64,000 nt of DNA. It comes from Plotosus lineatus. Lineage: Eukaryota > Chordata > Actinopteri > Siluriformes > Plotosidae. A program made the position numbers and the translations under genes. The number at the start of each line of letters is the position of its first letter. The first letter of the stretch is position 1. Below, piece after piece: positions 57,492-64,000 of the stretch. The stretch is taken from assembly GCA_024760905.1 (NCBI GenBank), contig CM045733.1, forward strand, positions 39,182,501 to 39,246,500, read 5' to 3'. The notes under the pieces are model-generated. The model ran no database searches and was not told the DNA's origin. It was given only the letters and a program-made list of their open reading frames with translations.

Positions 57492-57672
57492 GGTTCCTTT
57501 ACATGCCTCTCACCATAGACAGCGAGAGACATGGCTGGCCTTTGATAACCCAGTTAGCTGCACTTGGGTGGGAGTAGGAGAAACAGTGACAACCTTGTTG
57601 AGGGTGGGACTTGAACCCCCAACCTTAGGATCAGCGATCCAGCACCCTTTACCACCAGGCCACCACTGCCCC
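57492..57672 (-). mobile_element. S1-type SINE head, inverted
   Basis: The minus strand from 57672 reads GGGGCAGTGGTGGCCTGGTG (A box region), a B-box-like GGTTCAAGTCCC, and the S1 body to GAGAGGCATGTAAAGGAACC. The tail is missing, and it abuts the inverted piece of copy A6. Confidence 0.7.
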
Positions 57673-57874
57673 AATGTGGCTTTATTAAAAAAAATTAGCT
57701 AAATCAAAATTTTACTTCAGAGAAATCACATTCTCTGTCAACAAATGTGAAAACCTTGAAAAGATTTCCATCCCCTTCAGTTACCATTTTAGTTCTTCAC
57801 TTATGACCCAGTCACATTTGTTTATTGGAATAGCTGTTCACAATTCCTATGTGATGGCTTTTCATCGTTATATT

Positions 57875-60800
57875 GGGGGATAATGGATCAGCGTTCACGT
57901 CGCATCCCTCGTCAGTACCCATCTGGGGAAACTAATGATCCAAACCAGCCGACTGAATTCTAAAATGAATCCCAGTCCTCAGCCAAACAACAACAATAAC
58001 AACAAAAATGGACGCCACGACTTTCAAGACGTCGGCCCCACTATGCGACTCCTCCAAATCAATGTGGAGGGCCTATCAGCTGCCAAGCGAGAAATACTTT
58101 CTGAAATATGCCCTACCAACAACATAGATGTGATCTGCATCCAGGAAACACATGTTGCTGCTGATGCACCTGCATGCCGCCTCAAGGTAAATGGATATGA
58201 TCTTATTTCCTTGTATGGCCATAACAAGCATGGACGGGCAACATACGTGCGGCTCAGACATGGCAGATGTTGAAATGGTAGAATCAGCAGAATACTATGA
58301 CACAATCCGTATTGGAAGCTACACCGTCACAAATGTGTACAAACCTCCGCTTGCCCAATGGTCTGATGCACCACTTCCAAACTATCAACACCCAGCTATT
58401 TATTTGGGGACTTTAATAGCCACCATACCATCTGGGGATATGATAGAGAAGATGAGAATGGTGACTGGCTGATAGAATGGGCTTCATCAAACAATCTCCA
58501 CCTAGTCTTAGACCTGAAGCAGCGCCGGTCTTTCCACTCAGCACGATGGAACCAAGGATACTCCCCAGACTTATGCTGGGTTACAACCTCAGAAGGCCAT
58601 CCTCTCCAAGCTACACCTCAGGTGCTAGATGATTTCCCAAAAGTCAGCACAGACCCATTGTGATACACATTGGACTCGGATACCACTCACCAAATCTGTT
58701 GAGAAACCGAGATGGAACTTTAGGAAGGCTGACTGGGAAATGTATACTGAAAAACTGAAAAGAGCATTGTCTGTATACCCAAAACTGGCATCCCCATTGA
58801 GAAATGCTTTGAAAGATTCCGCTTTGCAATCTACAAAGCTGCAGGAAGTACCATCCCAAGGGGGTACAGACCAACATACACCCCATGCCTAAGCGAAGAA
58901 TGCCAACAACTCTTGACAGAGTACCAGGAGTCTGGAAGCACTGATATTGCCGACCACCTGATAAGTGCACTAGATAACGCACGTCGGGCAAGATGGGAAG
59001 AGCTTACTGAAAAACAGAACTTTACCCACTCAAGCCGCAAAGCCTGGAAGCTTCTTAGACACCTCGAACAGGACAGCAACCACCAAAATTGTCATGCCCA
59101 AGTGTGAAACCGAATGCTGTTGCTAACCATTTAGTGAAGCTTGGGAAAACTCCCATTGAAAAGACCCAAAAGAAAAAGTTGTGAAAGAGCTTGAGACTTT
59201 AGAAGGTCTGCCCATACAAATACAACCCAAGCTGAAACAGTTGTAAGTGCAGAGGTCACTACTGCTCTGAAGTCACTGAAATCTGGGAAGGCAGCAGGAT
59301 ATGATGGAATCTTTCCAGAATTCCTTTGTCACCTTGGACCACGTGCACAAACCTGGTTAGCAGCCTTCATGTCCCGTATTATACGTGAAAGACAATTGCC
59401 AAAGCTATGGAGAGAAGCAAAGGTTATCGCTATCCTGAAACCCGGAAGGACCCAAAACTAGCATCTAGCTACCGACCCATATCCTTACTCTCAGTCTGCT
59501 ATAAACTACTGGAACGCATTATCCTACACCGAATTAAGGATGATGTAGAAGCTGTACTCAACATTGACCAAGCCGGCTTTAGACCAGGTAGAAGCACCCA
59601 AGATCAGGTGCTAGCACTCACCACCTTTATAGAGAATGGATTTCAGGAGAATAAAAAGACTGGTGCAGTTTTCCTAGACTTGACAGCTGCATATGATACA
59701 GTGTGGCACTCAGGTCTTCTACTGAAACTATCAAAAATCCTTCCTTACTGGGTCGTAAACACAGTTGAGCTATTGCTACAGCACAGACGGTTCCGTGTTC
59801 ATCTTGGTGGATACAGCAGTGCATGGCGAACACAGAAGAATGGACTACCCCAAGGTTCTGTCCTGGCACCAACTCTATTTGCACTGTACACCAGTGACCT
59901 AGCCATCACACACTCTCGTAAGTTTGTATATGCAGACGACATATGCTTTGCTCTCCAAGCAAAAACATTTGATGAATTGAATGAGAGATTAACTGAGGAC
60001 ATGAGTGATATGAGCACCTACTGTAAACAGTGGCGGCTTCAACCTAGTGTGAAGAAGACCGTTTCTAGTGTTTTCCATCTACACAACGCTAGAAGTAAAC
60101 AAGAGCTGGATATAACACTCAACAACAGCCGCCTGTCTCATGATGCAAAACCAGTGTACCTTGGAGTCACCTTGGACAGGACTTTGACATACAAAGCCCA
60201 CCTGCAAAAAGTAGCCAAGAAAGTTCAAACAAGAAACAACCTTGTGCAGATGTTGGCTGGTACTACATGGGGAGCCAGTGCAAGGACACTACGTTCAGCA
60301 ACATTAGCACTGTCATACTCTGTAGCGGAATACTGTGCTGCTGTCTGGAGGAACTCAGTTCACTGCAAACTAGTTGACACCAGATTGAACTGTGCTATGC
60401 GGACCATATCAGGTACACTAAAATCAACACATACAGACTGGCTGCCAGTTATGTGTAATCTTGCCCGCCAGATCTCCGCAGGGAAGCTGTCACTGCAAAG
60501 TTACTGGACTCTACACTCCAGATCCCAGGCCTTCCCCTGCTGAATGATATTGAGCACCACCCACGATACCGACTGACTTCAAGAAAACCCATCTGGTCTA
60601 ACCTGCCCACAACAAACTACTCCATGGTAGAAAACTGGCAATCCAGATGGAATAAGGGAACAGCACCAAACAGGGACATTGTGAATGATCCAACAACTGC
60701 ACTAAATGGTATGGATATTCGTCGAGACCTGTGGTGTAAATTGAATCGTTTTCGCTGCGGTACTGGCCCGTGCCGATACATGTTGGAAAAATGGGGATAC

Positions 60801-60958
60801 ATTGACTCACCAAATTGTGATTGTGGAGCTATCCAAACTATGCAGCACATACTACAAGAGTGCCCTGAAACACAACTGACAGGAGGCCTCTATGAACTAC
60901 ATGAGGCCACGGATGTCGCGGTTGAATGGCTGAGAAACAACAGCATACGATAGAAGAA
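57875..60958 (+). mobile_element. APE-type LINE 'family C', near full length, 11-bp TSD
   Basis: Starts GGGGGATAATGGATC and ends ...CATACGATAGAAGAA, flanked by ATCGTTATATT at 57864-57874 and 60959-60969. 3,084 bp. Endonuclease, RT and a C-terminal CCHC knuckle are all recognisable, with frameshifts. The stop codon of the last frame (60951-60953) lies only 5 bp before the end, so there is essentially no 3' UTR. Clade unassigned; the layout resembles I/Ingi/Vingi-group elements. Confidence 0.8.
57935..60953 (+). pseudogene. Family C LINE polyprotein (EN-RT-CCHC), frameshifted
   Basis: Segment 1 (57935-58273): MRLLQINVEGLSAAKREILS, VICIQETHVAADAP, the start of an AP endonuclease. Segment 2 (58273-59107): endonuclease remainder and linker in shifting frames (IRIGSYTVTNVYKPP, WNFRKADWEMYTEKLKRA, ARRARWEELTEKQNF). 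Segment 3 (59240-60543): VTTALKSLKSGKAAGYDGIF, SYRPISLLSVCYKLLERII, FRPGRSTQDQVLALTTFIE, VFLDLTAAYDTVWHSGL, NGLPQGSVLAPTLFALYTSD, the catalytic KFVYADDICFAL, and GTTWGASARTLRSATLAL. Segment 4 (60546-60953): FRCGTGPCRYMLEKWGYIDS, CDCG...HILQEC knuckle, then the stop. At least three frameshifts; the RT core itself (59407-60543) is open for 378 codons. Confidence 0.78.
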
Positions 60959-60986
60959 ATCGTTATATTATTAAAAGTAGGCTGAA

Positions 60987-63900
60987 CTTCTTTTCCTTTC
61001 GGCTTTTCCCTTCAGGGGTCGCCACAGCAAATCATCTGCCTCCATCTCACCCTATCGTTTGCATCTTCTTCTCTTACACCAACGACCTTCATGTCCTCCT
61101 TCACCACATCCATGAATCGTCTTTTTGGTCTTCATCTAGGCCTTTTGCCTGGTAGTTCCAGCCTCAGCATCCTATTACCAATATACTCACTATCCCTCCT
61201 CCGTACATGTCCAAACCATCTCAATCTAGCCTCTCTGACTTTGTCTCCAAAACCTCTTACATGTGCTGTCCCTCTGATGTGCTCATTCCTGATCCTATCC
61301 ATCCTCATTACTCCCAAAGAGAACCTCAACATTTTCATCTCTGCTACCTCCAGCTCTGCCTCCTGTCTTTTCCCCAGGGCCACTGTTTCTAACCCATACA
61401 ACATCGTTGGCCTCAACACCGTCTTGTACACTTTTCCTTTCATTCTTGCCGATACCCTCCTATCACACATTACACGGGACACTTTTCTCCAACCATTCCA
61501 ACCTGCCTGCACACGCTTCTTGACCTCTTTTCCACACTCTCCATTGCTCTGGATTGTTGAGCCGAAGTACTTAAAATCCTCCACCTTCCTTATCTCTGCT
61601 CCCTGTAATCTCACCGTTCCTCTTGGGTCCTTGTCATTCATGCACATGTATTCTGTCTTACTGAGGATAATCTTCATTCCCCTCCTTTCCAGGGCATACC
61701 TCCACCTCTCTAGATTTTCCTACACTTGTTCTCTGCTCTCACTACAGATCACAATGTCATCTGCAAACATCATAGTCCATGGGGAATCTTGTCTAACCTC
61801 GTCTGTCAGCCTGTCCATCACCATAGGAAACAAGAAGGGGCTGAGAGTTGACCCTTGATGCAGTCCCACCTCCGCCTTGAACTCTTGTGTCACACCGACA
61901 GCACACCTCACCACTGTCTTACATCTCTCATACATGTCCTGCACCACTCTAACATACTTCTCTGCCACTCCAGACTTCCTCATGCAATACCAAAGTTCTT
62001 CTCTCGGCACCCTGTCATATGCTTTCTCCAGATCCACAAAGGCACAATGCAGCTCCCTCTGACCTTCTCTGTACTTCTCCATTAACATCCTCAAGGCAAA
62101 CACTGCATCTGTGGTGCTCTTTCTTGGCATGAAACCAAACTGTTGTTCACAAATGCTGACCTCTGCCCTTAGTCTAGCTTCCACTATTCTTTCCCATAAC
62201 TTCATCGTATGGCTCATCAACTTTATCCCTCTGTAGTTGCCACAACTCTGTACATCTCCCTTGTTCTTAAAAATGGGCACCAGCACACTTCTTGTCCATT
62301 CCTCTGGCATCCTCTCACTCTCTAAGACCTTGTTAAATGTTCTTGTCAGAAAATCTACTGCTACCTCTCCGAGACACTTCCATACCTCCACTGGTATGTC
62401 ATCAGGACCAACTGCCTTTCCATTCTTCATCCTCTTCAATGCCCTCCTCACTTCACCCTTACTAATCTTTGCTACTTCCTGGTCTTCAACAGTCACCTCT
62501 TCTACTCTTTTTTCTCTCTCATTTTCCTCATTCATCAGCTCTTCAAAGTACTCTTTCCATCTTCCCAGCACAGTTCTGTCATCAGTCAATACATTTCCCT
62601 CTCTGTCCTTTATCAATCTCACTTGCTGCACATCCTTCCCATCTCTATTTCTCTGCTGTGCCAACCTGTATAAATCATTTTCTCCCTCTTTACTTTCCAA
62701 CCGAGCATAAAAGTCATCAAACGCGCCCTGTTTGGCCTTTGACATTGCTACCTTTGCCTTACGCTGTCTCCCTGTACTCCTATTTACTCTCTTCGGTTTT
62801 CTCAATGTCCCACTTCTTCTTAGCTAACCTCTTCCTTTGTACACACTCCTGCACTTCCTCATTCCACCACCAAGTCTCCTTATCTCCTCTCCTTCCAGAT
62901 GACACACCAAGTCTTCTCCTACCTGTCTCCCTGATCACATTAGCTGTAGTTGTCCAATCATCTGGAAGCACTTCCTGACCACCCAAAGCCTGTTTCAACT
63001 CCTCCTTGAAGACAACCCGAAACTCTTCCTTTTTCAACTTCCACCACTTTGTCTTCTGCTCTGCCTTTGCCTTCTTCACCTTCCTCACCATCAGCATCAT
63101 CCTGCACACCACCATCCTATGCTGTTTGGCAACACTCTCATCCGCTACTACTTTGCAGTCACTGACTTCCTTTAAATTACATCGCCCGCACAAGATGTAG
63201 TCGACCTGTGTGCTCCTACCTCCGCTTTTATAAGTCACCCTATGCTCCTCTCTCTTCTGGAAGAAAGTATTCACCACAGCAATTTCCATCCTTTTTGCAA
63301 AATCTACCAACATCTGTCCTTCTGCTTTCCTGTCCTGGATACCAAACCTGCCCATCACTTCCTCGTCCCCTCTGTTTCCTGCACCAACATGTCCATTGAA
63401 GTCTGCACCAATGACCACTCTTTCACCTCTGGGGGTACTCTGCATCACTTCATCTAACTCCCTCCAGAATCTCTCCTTCTCTTCTCGCTCACATCCTGTC
63501 TGTGGGGCATAAGCACTAACAACATTGACCATCACACCTTCAATTTCTAACTTGAGACTCATCACTCTGTCTGACACTCTTTTCACTTCTCGAACATTCC
63601 TGACAAACTCCTCCTTCAAGATGACTCCGACTCCATTTCTCTTCCCATCCACACCATTGTAAAACAGCTTAAACCTGCTCCTATGCTTCTAGCCTTGTTA
63701 CCTTTCCACCTTGTCTCCTGAACACACAGTATGTCCACCTTCCTCCTCTGCATCATGTCAGCCAGCTTGCTACCTTTTCCTGCCATAGTTCCAACGTTCA
63801 AAGTCCCTACTTTCAATCCTAGAATCATGTCTTTCCTCTTCTCTCTCTGGCAACGGACACGCCTCCCGCCTCTCCTTCTTCGACTAACAGTAGTCCAATT

Positions 63901-64000
63901 TCCATCAGCATCCTTTTGGTTGACGGCACTGATGGCGGTCGTTGTTAACCCGGGCCTCGACCGATCCGGTATGTCATTCTTTCTTGTGATTCGCATAGTT
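60987..64000 (-). mobile_element. RTE family A, copy A7 (runs off window)
   Basis: The 3' tail at 60987-61040 is CTTCTTTTCC, GGCTTTTCCCTTCAGGGGTC, CGCCACAGCAAATCATCTG. The 5' leader reaches the window end. At least 3.0 kb, probably near full length, and the best-preserved family A copy here. It lies 18 bp beyond the target duplication of the family C LINE. Confidence 0.9.
61001..63996 (-). pseudogene. Family A LINE polyprotein, best-preserved copy (AP endonuclease + RT)
   Basis: Frames in minus order. 63996-63616: leader and endonuclease start (VGTLNVGTMAGKG, VDILCVQETRWKG), with a frameshift at GAGL/GAGF. 63652-62780: endonuclease core (VVSAYAPQTG, VVIGADFNGHVGAGNRGDEE, QVDYILCGRC, SVAKQHRMVV) and linker (DDWTTTANVIRETG, WWNEEVQECVQRKRLAKK). 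62805-61720: linker and RT (LYRLAQQRNRDGKDVQQVRL, KAVGPDDIPVEVW, FGFMPRKSTTDAV, FVDLEKAYDRVP, GLHQGSTLSP, MMFADDIVICSE), ending at a premature TAG. 61677-61132: thumb and C-terminus (DFKYFGSTIQSNGECGKEVK, AMLYG-like TMLYGLETVALGKRQ, FGHVRRRDSEYIG). About two frameshifts and two stops. Intact relatives nick DNA and prime reverse transcription at a GAA-type tail. Confidence 0.85.

Noticed and set aside
61091..61858. 255-codon plus-strand ORF recurring antisense to family A RT (also at 35928, 24728 and 62237)
   Set aside because: It appears in every copy because the RT coding strand is purine-rich and the complement lacks stops. No domain or start context supports a protein.

Overview
The window is nuclear DNA of a ray-finned (teleost-type) fish. 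Evidence: Rex1-like and Rex3 LINEs, Tc1 DD34E and pogo/Tigger transposons, several tRNA-headed SINE families, dense (CA)n/(TA)n microsatellites, and one spliced vertebrate gene. I cannot name the species. Identifications come from reading translations and motifs, not from searches.

Host genes are sparse. The only well-supported one lies on the minus strand at 51553-46273: a three-exon gene for a single-pass, mucin-like membrane protein whose C-terminal tail matches C11orf24. Splice sites and phases agree across all three exons. A second, weaker candidate is a signal-peptide first exon at 12747-12693 (minus), beside a CpG-rich, GA-rich promoter-like block.

Layout. 1-9.3 kb: Tigger relics, Penelope-like fragments (one with a hammerhead ribozyme fold), SINEs and microsatellites. 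9.3-12.45 kb: a roughly 3.1 kb minisatellite with a 20-bp unit. 14.2-18.6 kb: RTE-clade LINE copy A1, split by a 5'-truncated R2-type LINE. 19.5-23.3 kb: Rex1-like, Rex3 and Tigger relics. 23.6-26.4 kb: copy A2. 27.1-28.1 kb: Rex1-like. 31.3-43.0 kb: a three-level nest, RTE copy A4 (+) containing an L2/CR1-like LINE (-) with a 2A-like motif, which contains RTE copy A3 (-) with a perfect 21-bp target duplication. 43.2-44.8 kb: a deleted Tc1 element and a foldback element. 46.3-51.6 kb: the C11orf24-like gene with RTE copy A5 and a SINE in its introns. 52.6-55.4 kb: DNA-transposon relics. 55.5-57.7 kb: copy A6, internally deleted, ending in an inverted/SINE junction. 57.9-61.0 kb: a near full-length APE-type LINE with an 11-bp target duplication. 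61.0-64.0 kb: copy A7, running off the end.

RTE 'family A' alone covers about 18.6 kb (29 %) of the window. The main SINE uses the same 3' terminus as family A, and also carries a block shared with the family A 5' leader. The same SINE head occurs elsewhere with an L2-type tail. The window therefore records a LINE, its SINE parasites and their order of insertion. No bacterial-style operon, CRISPR array or defence system is present.
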